In this document: piece after piece, positions 22,401 to 33,550 of the stretch
Layout of the letters: every line of letters begins with the position of its first letter
Position numbering within the stretch: position 1 is the stretch's first letter
Assembly: GCA_004151065.3 (NCBI GenBank)
Contig: NWUY0304171870.1
Coordinates: 1,509-65,508 of the forward strand
From: Larix sibirica
Lineage: Eukaryota; Streptophyta; Pinopsida; Pinales; Pinaceae
Reading direction: 5' to 3'
DNA: 64,000 nt
Notes under the pieces: generated by a model
The model's database searches: none
What the model was told of the DNA's origin: nothing
Seen by the model: the letters and a program-made list of their open reading frames with translations, nothing else
Made by a program: the position numbers and the translations under genes

Positions 22401-23440
22401 AACCTTTACGGGCTCCATACTACTATTATTACTTTTACTACCTCACAGTTGGTACTTTTAGTCCATATCCATTCTTTCAGTAACACTACTACCACTACGA
22501 TCTTTTTATTACCTTAACTACCCTATTAAAGTCCTGCTCTTTCCTTGGGTCACTAGTCCTGTCCTTGGAGAAAAAGTGCTTTCCTTGAATTATCTCCTTG
22601 GATAACTAGTCCCTTAATGTGCATTACCGCACATTACCTTAACCTTTCATTACTTTTCATTATCTTCTATATAATCTTATATATATATCTGCTGAGGAAG
22701 ACCGCACCAGACCTTTCATTACCAGACTTTCTCCTTATCCCAATAGCAGCCTCTTTCGTTTCAGATCCCTTAAAGGTATGCTCATAGTGGATTCGAAGAG
22801 TCCCCCCTCATCAATTAGTTCCGGAAATACACCCCTATCCATTGATAGAATACCTACTCCCTCCAACGGCGGGATGACGTTTTTTGGACCCAAAAGTGCT
22901 TTCTTTCCTGGGTCAGGGTTCATTCATTAGTAGAACGAACATTAGTAGAACGAAGTCAACCTACCCCACCATCATAAGCCGCCTGCATCGTTGATAATAA
23001 AAGAATGCCACGTATTGATGCTGAAGGTTCTGAACCGAAATATACTGCTATAGCCACTGCCTATGTTACTGCCTATCTAGCCATATGCTGAGATACCTGG
23101 TAACTGAATCATATATAAAGAGGACGGGCACTTATATATTTAGGGTATTTCTTTTCCAACCGGGGTAGACGACTCACTCACGGTCTCACAGTATCACGGT
23201 ATCAAGGAAAAGGTAGACGGTCTCATTATTAGTTCACTATTTAGTCCACAGATAATATACTTTCACTCACGGTATCACGGTATCTTAGTTTGGTCTAACC
23301 CGTTGGTCTAAAAGGCAGATAGTAATGAAAAGATATTAGTTTGGGATAGTCATTCATTCAAAAGCTCTGTTCCCGAACCTGTTCCCATGCATTTTTTCCC
23401 CAACCCGCCACCATTATAATTATATATTGCTAAAGGCTGC
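22400..23440. repeat. Local repeat blocks ('ctttccttgg', then 'cacggtatcacggtatc')
   Basis: 22480-22640 uses 'tccttgg' and 'cactagtc' words with 'tactacc' triplets. 23160-23290 uses 'cacggtatcacggtatc' at least twice. No gene is seen; the 62-codon minus-strand frame at 22735-22923 has no recognisable family. Confidence 0.45.
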
Positions 23441-24720
23441 TTTGGGTAAGGAAGATTAGATATACCTTTGAATTTAGTACGTCATTTGTATCTCCAATTA
23501 GGCAAGCGGTACTATTACTTCCTCTCTAAAACTAGGTAAGGGAATAATAAACCTAACCCGCATTATAAATATCCCTCGTGGGGTAAGAAACAACTATTTA
23601 ATACCCTTTTCATTTGCATTATAAATTTTATATCCTACCTATTAATTTAGCTTATAACCCTTCTCTTCAATTTGGCCACTTTAAGGACAGTTTTTTTCAA
23701 GACTGCTAGGTAAGCGCAGGTAAGGAATAATTCATACCTAGTTAATGCTCGTTTTCCTTCATTAGGGAAGGAACAATTACTTCTCCTCTCCTCCAACTGG
23801 TAAGGGTCCTACCATCTCTAATTAGGCAGGGTAATTCACACCTACAGGGGTGGGCAAATACCATCAATTCCTGCATCAGGGGGAAATTGAATTATTCTCC
23901 TTGTTAATTCGGGAAGCAAGCGGATTATCTCTTTCACGAGATTATTAATTCATACCTTCTCAATCAGGGCGGGTAAACACTACCACCTTCCTCATTAGGT
24001 AAGGGATACAATTACCTTTCCCCTGTCTCTAATGGGTAAGGGTCCTATCATCCTATAACCTCAAGTTAGGTAAGGAATCACGCCTTTAATTAGGGCAAAC
24101 CATCACTTTATCCATGTAAGGGATAGTTACCTCTCCCTCGTCTCTAATTGGTAAGGGAGAGTATCCATTTCATGAGGTAAGGAATAACTTATACCTTCAA
24201 TCAGGGCGGGCACCATTACTACTTCTTTATTAGGGAAGGAACAATTACTTCTACTTGCCTCAAATGGTAAGAGATAACTACTTATCCTTTTGCTTATTAG
24301 TAAGCATTATCACCTTTCATTAGGTAGGGAAGCCTGACTCAACCTAAACCATACCTTTTGAATAACCATACCTTTTGAATTAGGGCAAACATAATTACTT
24401 CTTTATTAGGTAAGCGATAATTACTTCTCCTGGTCTCAAACTGGTTGGACTCTCCTGGCCTCAAATTGGAAGGATTAGGTAAGGCCGACTACGACATAAT
24501 CGTTCAAGACTGCCTGGCCTCTAATTGGTTGGAATATCTAAGAGAGAATTACCTTCCTTGTTTCTAATTGGAAAGGGATACCTCTCCTCGCCTCAAATTG
24601 GTAAGCACCACCCCCTCCAATTTGTAAAGTAGGGAATAACTCCTTTTTAATTACGTAAACAATATAACCTCTTCCGCAAGGATTTCTAGTTTCGTTAAAG
24701 ACTGCTCCCTCTGTTCTAAT
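23440..24720. repeat. Array of diverged repeats 'taattaggtaaggg..aattac.tctcct.gtctc'
   Basis: At least fifteen diverged copies of a 30-55 base word lie in one direction. Core words are 'aattaggtaagg', 'ataattac(t/c)tctcct' and 'tctaattggtaaggg'. Spacing is irregular and copies differ by many substitutions, so this is an old degraded array. The word is essentially confined to this block. No gene is present. Confidence 0.65.
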
Positions 24721-25760
24721 CTATGCCCCTGCCTACGATGCCTCTGCCTTTGTTGGTGCCCGATCGATTGGTGGTGCTCCTTGAACTTGGCGAAACTGGA
24801 TGGGAGATTTGCTGGCTGTGTGATTTCATTGCTTTCTGTCCGGTTTCCTAGTCTTCTCTGTGTTTCGAGGGAATTGGTGCCTTAACTATGTGAATGTACC
24901 AGCAGTCTAATCAGTAGCAGCGTTGTTGATCGAGATGATGCGAACTTGTTGATTCAGTATCAGAAGCATTTGACCCTTTAATTACCCATCATTGTTTGAT
25001 GTTGATCCCCTTCGTGGGCTGACCAGCTCGCTATCCATCCTATAATTATAGTTCGAAAGCCGCCAGCCTCCCACCTAGCCAAAGCAAAAGTCAGCGTATA
25101 CATACCAGTATAGCAACGGATGTTCATGATTGTGATTCAGAAGATTAAGTAGTTCCACATCAGTATATAGAGAGCGAGATCCAGACGACCTTCGTCCGGA
25201 TCCAAATCCAGCACCAAGCACCCCGGTTGCATTTGACCAGCTATCTATTGCAAGGTGTACGAAGTATCGCCAGCAGCCTGTCCCGCCGATAATTAGCAGA
25301 GCTAGAGGTTCGGTTGACTCAGCAGTAGTAGTTGACCCCCGTTGTTTCGGATCCCTACTCCTGCTTGCTTTGTGGTTCAACTCGATCTACCTACTTTTAA
25401 TGGCCTTACTCCTGCAATTAATTAATAATCATTCTGGCTTAAAATTATTAATTAATCAAAGCCGGTGTTTATTCTTTGAGTTATGCTCGCCAATGACTAT
25501 TTAGTATTCATTCAAGACTGCTCTTCCACGATTTGGGGCTGATTTTATAACCCTCCAATAATCCGCTTTCGATAAATGTGGGCATCTTTGGGGCTTCCGA
25601 ACTACGTCGGGCTTTACTTTGGGCTTCTACTTCAGGCTTTTCAAATTCCAATACTTCATAATTCCAATAATTCATAATTCCAAACTACATCGAGCTTCCA
25701 CTGCATGCGATACATCGGGCTTCCGACATGCATAACTCCCCTTGTCTTTGATAACATATG
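24720..25760. other. Spacer with one strong hairpin and 'gggcttccgactacatc' repeats
   Basis: No gene; the 101-codon minus-strand frame at 25075-25380 shows no family. From 25580 to 25740 a local word of the 'cgggcttccgac' and 'aattccaa.acttcataattcc' type is repeated several times. A perfect 13-base inverted repeat is listed separately. Confidence 0.4.
25417..25456. terminator. Perfect 13-bp AT stem-loop
   Basis: ATTAATTAATAAT (25417-25429) is the exact reverse complement of 25444-25456, with a 14-base loop between. No gene ends nearby, so a transcript-end role is only a possibility; cruciform DNA or a decayed palindromic repeat are alternatives. Confidence 0.3.
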
Positions 25761-27650
25761 CAATCTTCTTTTCAATTATTTCCAGTAGTCTTGCAATCTT
25801 CTTTTGACATCAATGACTTATGTAGTCTCCCTTTCAAATTAATAATAACATTTCCAAAAAACACATGGCATCCTCACATAAGAATCACATCACACTACAT
25901 CTTCACTTCATGTCACAATGATATGTGTACAAATGACATACACAACATACCCTAAAAGACTCTCCTTCACCTCTATTATATAGCTAGAGGTATGGAATAT
26001 TTACATCCCATAATAATGTGGGATAATTTCTTTTCTACCTCTCTTATATAAATAAGGGTAATAAGATATTTTATTACATGATGCATGTGGGATAACTCTA
26101 TTTTATAATATTACATTTTTTATTCCTTCTTAGAGAGATACAACCAACAACACCTCACAAGTTATCATTACATATTCTAAAATAAGGAAGGGGCTGGAAA
26201 TTGCACTTATAAAAGCAAGGATAAAGAATAAGGTTCATCCCCAGTGTGGTTGTAAAATCTATTGTTGGTGTTTTATTGTTTTATCACCAATGTGTACCAA
26301 AGTACCTACTAAGGGGTTATTTCATTCTGAGTACTAGATCAATAAGGTTGAGGGAAACAAAAAGAAAACACAATAGGTTACTTTGAGAAATCCCTCTCTG
26401 GATCAAAATGTTGTTGGTGAAAGAGGGGTTGCTGCCTTTTAAACCTGTCAATATGGCCAAGTATACACCCTATACCACGAGGGGTGGGTTACATGGTGCA
26501 GGTAATGTTGAGAGAACAGTAGATCTAGTACAATGGGAAGAATGGAAGAGAACGCAAGGGCTGAATGTGCTTTAAAAGGGCAGCGATCACAGATCAGTGG
26601 TAGATTAATAATATTAAAGCAGTGAAAAAGATAAGTGCCTTGCTGTGTATGAAAATGCTATGAATTTATATCTGTGTTTACATATTTCTTATTTCTTATT
26701 TAATAAATGTTTAAACGCATGAAAATAGCTTGGCATGTTATGTGTGCATTATCTGCTTGAATTGCCTATAAATGGTAATATATGCATATGAACATTAGGG
26801 CAACCATTTATGTTTCTTTTCCACTGTTAACTTTATAATGACAATTATGAAAAACGAATTTGGGTGCTAGAGGTGAATTGTGTAAGCAATTTGAGTACCC
26901 CGTAGTATCAATGGACGAAAGAGGCTTCTAGGTACGTTACAACATCAAGTGGGCCCCGGTCATGCCCTGAATGATAAGAACCTGAATCAAAACATTCATG
27001 TCCATCTACTATTTCAACCTCTCTGATAAAGTATGCCTATAACTGTGTATGGATATAAAGATAAGATCACTCCAACAACTTGGCTTCCAAATTCCAATGC
27101 CAAGTACTTAATAATGAAAAATTGACCTATTTTCTTTGAATCTTCGGTCGCTTCCTATTGGCGCTATAGTTACCAGTTTTTAGAAGCGCACCGGATAATG
27201 TGTTGCATGAAGTAGATTTGTCATGCGCAAGTGTTTCACACACACATGTAGAGGTTTGTGCCATGCGCCGATATTTTGTACTGCGTGATGGATTGTATTG
27301 TAATAAACACCGTGTCATTTTGAATAATTTATTAGTTTTTAAGACTTGTAACTATCTACTAATTGCCAACCATTGTTATAAAAAGGGATTTGTCAATAAA
27401 AAGTCGGGTTGTTTTTGTTGTTTATATGGTTAGGTATTTATGAGGAAGGACTTCAAGTTTTATGTATGACTGACTGAATGTGACAGAGTAGTCAGGTTGA
27501 AATGATGTATTGAATTGGACCATGAATAAAGATAATGAAACATTGGCTAGTTTCCTCTCTATGAGTTTCATGTGTTGTTTATGAACGTTTTTATGTGAAT
27601 GGTTAGGTTATAGCTTACTATTTTTCAATTTATGTAATTCTTAATATGTG
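25760..27650. other. Nuclear-looking sequence upstream of the plus-strand gypsy element; possible LTR/leader
   Basis: Texture changes to AT-rich, low-repeat text like nuclear DNA. Near 26035-26055 a 'cctctcttatataaataaggg' type TATA-bearing segment resembles an LTR promoter, and the gag text of the gypsy element begins about 1.6 kb later on the same strand. A matching second LTR downstream of 31310 and a primer-binding site could not be found by eye. Short frames here have no family. Confidence 0.3.
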
Positions 27651-27789
27651 AATCCAATGATTGATGGTGAACTAAGTTGGAGGTGTATCTACTCATTTGA
27701 TATTGAGTTAGAAAAAGCCTTGGAGAGGTGGTAGAACAAATTATATGAGGTGTCCAGTAGGAGATGTGCAAGAGTTACTAAGTCAGTGT

Positions 27790-28330
27790 GATGGATAGGA
27801 TATGAACTGCTCAATCCTCCAAAATTCGATGGGATAGGACCGATGGATACATTCATATAACAGATGGAGGAGAGCATGCCTAAAAATTAGAGGATTCGGG
27901 CAATGGAGGCAGTCGTGAAAGGAACACCTCTGCACTAGTGATAAACACACCGAGAGGAGTTTAACAATTGGGTGGGCGCAGGTGGTGGAATGCATAAGAT
28001 TGATCTTTCATACCTCAAGAGATTTGGAATTAATTAATAGGTATAAGGGTACAACAGATCCCCAAGAACACATTTGGTTATGTGAGAGATGGATAGAGAA
28101 GCAGATCCCTAAAGAACAATGGGTTCATAGGTTTGTTCACACTATGGACATGGTGCCAAGAAGTTGATACATACAAGAGGAGATCATAAGACACATGAAG
28201 GATTGGGGAAAGTTAAGTAATCAATTTTGCGCAACCTTCAAGTTTATATAAGATGAACCTCCACTGAAAGATGTTATATCTAGAATGAATAATTTGATTT
28301 TCCATCAGAAACCCACAAATCCCGCACATT
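27790..28330 (+). pseudogene. Decayed gag part of the plus-strand gypsy element
   Basis: The segment at 27982-28167 reads '...RYKGTTDPQEHIWLCERW...', matching the start of the retrotransposon Gag domain (the 'Y.G..DP..H' block). A stop near 28166 is followed in frame by 'YIQEEIIRHMKDWGKLSNQF'. No zinc knuckle is visible afterwards; the text moves through an acidic linker (28400-28560) to RT. Confidence 0.65.
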
Positions 28331-28579
28331 AGTCTGTGCGTATCATAATAAAATGACTAAACTGAATCAACCCATTTATTGCTGGAAGATAGATGGTGAC
28401 AATGCTCAGGAAGAGGAGGATCCCATGAAATTATAGATAAATGAGATTGAGGGTGAGCGCGTAGTCCAAGAGGAGGCTTCAAGTAGCGCTGCGTCGAAGT
28501 ATACACGACCACTGAAGACAAAGAAGCATAACATTGGGATAGAAAAAGACCTAAATTGGTTGTTGTTGGATATTATTGG

Positions 28580-29400
28580 GATGACGAGACAGTTACCCAA
28601 GTGGTGGATTTACTTAAATAATATGAGGATCTATTTCCTACGAGTTTCTCAGAAATGAAGGGCATGGAAGGATCCTTAGGGGAGATGAAGATCCAGTTGA
28701 TACTAGATGCAAAACCAGTAAAGAAGAGACCATGCCGCCTGAATCCAAAGTACAAGGAGAAAGTGCACAAAGAACTGGACAGAATGTTAGATGCAGGAAT
28801 TCTATTTCTATTAGAAGAATCAGAATGGATCAACCCCATGGTGGTATAGGATAAAAAGATCGGGGACATTCTAATTTGTGTAGACCTTCAAAATTTGAAT
28901 GCAACATGTGTACATGATCTATTTCCTACTCAGATGAAGTTTTGGAGAACGTAGGTGGAAGATAATCCTACTCATTCACTGACGAATTTTCAGGGTATCA
29001 TCAAGTTAGGATTGCAGAGGAAGATAGGAAAAATACCACATTTGCAATTGAATGGGGTTAATTAATTTTATTTGACAACGATTCCCTTTGGGTTGAAGAA
29101 TGCACCTACAATTTGATCTAGGATTGTAGTCAGAACATTCAAATATTTTATGCATAAGTTCCTAGAGGTGTACTTGGACAATTGGACTATGTTCGACCTG
29201 TTGAAAGAAAACATATAGGTGCTTAGATTGATGCTTGACAGATGTAGGCAGTTGTAGATTTCGTTTAATTTGAAGAAATGCATCTTTTTAACACCTTTTG
29301 TTATTTTATTGGGACATGTAGTGTGTAAAGAAGGACTGCTCATGGATCCAACAAAGATTGCTATAATTGTGGACATGCGAGGCCCAAGATTGGTCAACGA
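28580..29400 (+). pseudogene. Decayed reverse transcriptase domain of the gypsy element
   Basis: It begins with a 'DLFPTSFSEMKG'-like pre-RT segment in shifted frames and then an open piece at 28655-28849 ('KIQLILDAKPVKKRPCRLNP...', 'ELDRMLDAGI'). Later blocks are 'TIPFGLKNAP' near 29078-29109 and the catalytic box at 29171-29182, which reads Y-L-D-N instead of Y-V-D-D, so one of the two metal-binding aspartates is asparagine. Stops interrupt the domain at about 28847, 28950, 29058 and 29117. Confidence 0.8.
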
Positions 29401-29439
29401 GTCGCGCACGACACTGGGCCATACAAAATTTCTTAGAAA

Positions 29440-29990
29440 CTATGCCAATATCACTGTGCCATTAGAGAAGATGTTAAGGAAGGACACTAAGTATATGTGG
29501 ACCCAAGAATGTAAAGGAGTATTGGATATGTTGAAGGAGAAGTTAGTCACTGCATCAATTCCCATATTCCTAGATTGGACAAAGTTATTTAATGTACATG
29601 TTGATGCATCGTCAATCGCACATGGAACAATACTTGTGCAACTAGGAGAAGGTAATATTGATCACCCTATTTCATTTGCAAGCCGAAAGATCTTAGACTC
29701 AGAAAGGAACTACACTACCACGGAACGAGAATACTTGGCTATGGTATATGTATGACAAAAATTAATGCACTATTTATTAGGAGGTCCCTTTGAGTTTTTT
29801 ACTAATCATTATGTGCTAAAGTATTTAGTGAATAAGCCAGTGTTGGGGGGAAGGATATGCACGTGGTTGCTATTGTTCCAGGAGTTCGATTTTTAGGTGG
29901 TAGTAAAACCTGACAATCATAATGTTGGACCAGATCATTTATCTAGGATGGAGTCTAAGGAAGCTGGAGGAATCCTAGATGATGAGTTGC
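29440..29990 (+). pseudogene. Decayed RNase H domain of the gypsy element
   Basis: This is the longest clean piece, inside the open segment 29270-29755. It carries 'FNVHVDASSIAHGTILVQ' (first catalytic Asp kept), 'ISFASRKILDSERNYTTTEREYLAMV' and then, past a stop at 29753, 'LMHYLLGGPFEFFTNH' and 'HNVGPDHLSRMES', the spacer before integrase. Confidence 0.8.
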
Positions 29991-30049
29991 GCAGTTGTTC
30001 AAAGTTTACATAGTACTAGATAAGTTCATTAAAATTGAAGCATATCTCA

Positions 30050-31310
30050 TGACAGGTAAAGCACTGGAATATTATACAGTGGCATGGTGACGACAATTGG
30101 TGACAAGGAGTGCAGATTACCAGTTGATTGCAGGACAATTGCACAAGCTTGAAACCGATGGTATACTACGCAGATGTGTGATGGAGCATGAGCACGATGT
30201 AGTATTGTATGAAGCACATGAAGATGTTTTTGGAGTACATAGAATAGGCAAATAAACTGCCAAGAAAGTACTGCGCACTTGGTTGTGGTGGCCTTCACTA
30301 TTTAAAGAATCCAAGAGTACTGTAAACACTGCAACATTTACCAATGCACTGGGAAACCGTCAAGAAGGGATGAACTGCTAGTCTTCCCTGTCACTATGTT
30401 GGAGCCATTCAAAAAGTGGGATATTGATTCCATTAGGCCGATTAATCCCCTTGTATGTAAAACAGATGTGTGATACATCATCACTGCGATGAAATATCTA
30501 ACAACATGGGTAGAGGCCACGCCTATGAAGGATTGCACTACAGAGACTGATACACGTATTAACTTTTAGAATATCATTACAAGGTTTGGTTGTCCCAAGG
30601 TGTTGATGAGTGATCAGGGCTCTCATTTTATTAATGCCACTATCCGTGCTTTGGCCCAAGAATTTATGATACATCATAAAAAAGTATTCCCTACCATATG
30701 CAGGAAAATGGTATGGTGACGACATTAAATAATATCCTCAAGCATGCATTGACAAAGGTTTGCAATGTGGGGTGCGATGAATGCGATCATCGAGTTCTTG
30801 CGGTATTATGATAATATAGGACTACTTGTAAGAGACTGGCAAAACACACCCCATTTCAGTTGGTTTATGGGAAAGAAGTTGTGATGCCATTGGAATTTGT
30901 GGTACCTAGTTTCCGCATTGCAGTTGCCACACAGATGTCAAATGATTAGTCACTAAAGAAGTAATTGGATTAATTAATGGAATTGGAATAAGACAGGTTG
31001 ATCATAGGTTATAGTTCAATTGTGGAAAAACAACGAAAAAAGGCATGGCATGATCGCAACATACGATACAAGACTTTGGAACCTAGTTCATTGGTATTGC
31101 TCTATGACTATAAGTTTATTAAGCACCTAGGTAAGCTTTGGATGATGTGGATGTGACCATCTCACATTATATACATTACACAGGCTGGCGTTGATAAACT
31201 AACAATGTTGTGAAAAGCCACTGAAGGGTCTCATTAACGGTAGTTGATTGAAGGCATACTACAACCCTCAAGGGTCGAAGGAGCCCTAACTCATTAAATT
31301 TTGAACAACA
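30050..31310 (+). pseudogene. Decayed integrase domain and C-terminal tail of the gypsy element
   Basis: The HHCC zinc-binding pieces are split by a frameshift: 'EAHEDVFGVH' near 30216-30242, and 'CKHC' at 30321-30332 in another frame. The first catalytic Asp is present in 'KWDIDSI' near 30416. The second is in 'FGCPKVLMSDQGSHF' (about 30586-30632). The Glu of the DDE triad is gone: the segment near 30700-30730 reads 'QENGMVTTLNNIL', with Thr at the Glu site. A 'FQLVYGKEVVMPLEF' block and a tail typical of plant gypsy Pol follow. Confidence 0.8.
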
Positions 31311-32200
31311 ATAAAGTAGTTTAAGAGTTAGCTAGAGTTTAGAGGTAGTAGTAACATGTTTTCATTTTAGTGTGTTTGAACGGATAAGCCTAAGGTATGA
31401 TCAAGTACAAGACCGTTAATAGTTTAGGATATTTAGAATATCTAGAGGATTTTGGTTTCATTTCTAGAATTAAAGGATAGAGAAAGGAATGAACTGATGT
31501 GATGGATTGGCAACAAGATGCATAGGTTGATGAGATGGTAGTAAGTATTATAGTTATATTTGAAAAAGGTAACGGATACACAATAAATATGGGAAGTAAT
31601 TACATAATTTGAAAATCCCATGGTAAAAATGAAAGAGGGACGCAGATTAAAGGTGATAGCTAAGAAGGTGAGTTCGTTGGAGGAAAAAGATTTTGAAAGG
31701 GTATATGTCTATTTTTCGCCACCATCTCATACTATAGCGTTGAGTTGAGCAGCAACAAAGTGCAGTAAATTGAGAAGTAGTTGTGTGTAGAGAAGAGAAG
31801 TCGCAAGTAACTGATTGTGTGCAAGTTTGTTTCCACATACCTTGCAGAGTATGAAAGAAATATTTGAAATAGGTAATATGGCTCCCCACACCAAAATTGT
31901 GTTTGAAGGCTAGAGCCATGAAGGAAGCGTAGATGCCATTGGTCGAGATACCCAAGGAAGTGCGCATCAGACAACCCATTGGTAATATCCCCGATTCAGA
32001 AATTTCCAGGAATATTATCTCCAAACTGCAGAAGCTCCGAAACCACTGTATTGTACCCAATGAAAAATAAGGCACACCTAAGCGTAACACCTTACTTACG
32101 AGCATGCAAGTAAGCCATATAGGAAGCATCCAACCAACGTGGCTACTTCTGGTGCAACCCTTCAAATACCAGTAAGTCCCTTCCCTACCTGAGCTACACG
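31310..32200. other. Region 3' of the gypsy element; unassigned 172-codon minus-strand frame (31647-32165)
   Basis: It may include the 3' end of the element. The minus-strand frame at 31647-32165 is long for this AT-rich DNA but is Cys, Phe, Ser and Trp rich, a pattern common when a real coding sequence is read antisense. Plus-strand frames here show protein-like pieces broken by stops ('MPLVEIPKEV', 'NIISKLQKLRNHC'), so the real (dead) coding strand may be plus. No family is recognised. Confidence 0.3.
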
Positions 32201-33060
32201 CCCCTTCCTTCCTTCTGTGGAAGAGGCAGGTAGGTCAATTATTTAAGGTGCATCCCCTCCCGGTCAATGAAAAAATCCGGATTCATGGGAAAAATCCAAA
32301 TTAAACCCTTTCCAGGAGATATATCTCCCTCAATTTCATCCCCTCTTATATATGATATTATGCATTTATTTCTCAAAGCGTGCCTGTACTCCTATTATGG
32401 TATTCTTTATGTTAGGTAAGTAACCATATCCAGAACTATATCTACCTATGAGGATATATAACACCATGCAGATATATAAAGCTTACCTGATTGTGCAGCT
32501 ATGGTATATTGAAATGAACATTTTAGTCTTTCCTGATTTCGTCGTACTATGTGGCGCGTATTTCCAGCCTGCTACGCTCTTATCAGTCCAGCCACTATAG
32601 CTATGGGCTCAAGGGGTTAGGTATAGTGCTGTCTAAGGGAAAGGGGTGGTAAAGCCTACCGTGTAATATATAACCTGAAAGCTATAAGTGTATATGATGA
32701 AGCCTGTTTCTGGCTGCCCTCTTATTTCCTAGTCCGAGGTAGCAAAGGATGATGGTAAATGGGTGAGATCCACCCCCCGTAGACCAAGAGCCAGGGTAGG
32801 TAGCGAGCCCGTATCAATTCCAAAGGTGGGTGAACGATATCAAAGGCCTAAAAGCAATCTCTGTAGTAACAATATTAGAAAGGCCTAATTCGGTAAGTAA
32901 TTCCTATCGAAAAGCAGTTCTATCCTGCCTGTTTAGAGCAGTAATTTGTTCAGTATATTACCCACGATAAGTGCTGCTGTCAGTTGTTTGTGGAGCCATT
33001 GTTGGCTAACTGCCCTCTACTGAGAAATCCCCCCATTTTTTCCAGCAGGGGTGGATGTAT
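32200..33060. other. Spacer, no gene seen
   Basis: AT-moderate spacer with short words repeated ('tataactaagtgtatat', 'ggatatataa'). No frame above 60 codons and no RNA fold was recognised. Confidence 0.5.
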
Positions 33061-33550
33061 TTCGTCCCTCTAACTGTAGTGTATAAGACCGTACCTGCAG
33101 AAAAGACCTTACCGGGACCATAGTTGATAAGACCGTAGTGTAACCTGCCCTCTAAGAAAAGAAAGAAGCCTCAGGTCTAGTGGTACAAACCTCCTGGGCA
33201 AGCGCTAGGATAAGGGGCAAGCTGTGTCGATCCATCCCTCTCTCTCCTTAGAGGTATCGTCCATCCTCCGGCGTTATAGCTCAATCATAATCAAACCAAG
33301 GCTATATCATTCTTGCCCACTCTGGCCATGACTGCTGAGCTCTGTGTTCGGCCCCCGGAGGGCATCATGGTAAGTTTCAAAGAGCAAGCCATCTTCTTTT
33401 TCCTGACCAGCCCAGACCTCACAGGATAAGCCTTTTCCTGATAAGCCGTCCTCACCGAGACTTTCCCTGTACTGATAAGACCAGCCCTGATTACCGGTAC
33501 CAGCCCTGATAAGACCTTACCAGACAAGACCTTAGGCCAGGTCCTAATGT
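33060..33550. repeat. Local repeats of 'ccctgataagacc(g/t)taccag' type
   Basis: Roughly ten diverged copies of 'gataagacc', 'aagacctta(c/g)c' and 'ccagccctgataag' occur, densest at 33085-33140 and 33400-33540. The word is private to this block. The 78-codon minus-strand frame over it (33291-33527) is explained by the repeat ('KVLSGLVP', 'TGKVSVRT'). Confidence 0.6.

Larger units (their letters stand above)
27660..31310 (+). pseudogene. Nearly full-length decayed Ty3/gypsy retrotransposon (gag-RT-RNase H-integrase)
   Basis: Coding-like text of a plant Ty3/gypsy polyprotein runs for about 3.6 kb in the standard order, broken by many stops and shifts: Gag, RT, RNase H, integrase, and a C-terminal tail ending near 31310 at 'SLNFEQQ'. 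No protease is recognised. Catalytic residues are lost in RT and integrase (see parts), so the element is dead. It is inferred to be nuclear DNA transferred into the organelle and then decayed. No flanking LTRs or target-site duplication could be confirmed by eye. Confidence 0.85.

Noticed and set aside
23440-24720. CRISPR array
   Set aside because: Repeats are too diverged and irregularly spaced, there are no uniform spacers, and no cas genes are present in this eukaryotic, organelle-like DNA.
31647-32165. 172-codon minus-strand frame as a gene
   Set aside because: Its Cys, Phe, Trp and Ser-rich text is typical of antisense reading; plus-strand pieces look more protein-like and it lies at the end of a decayed retroelement.
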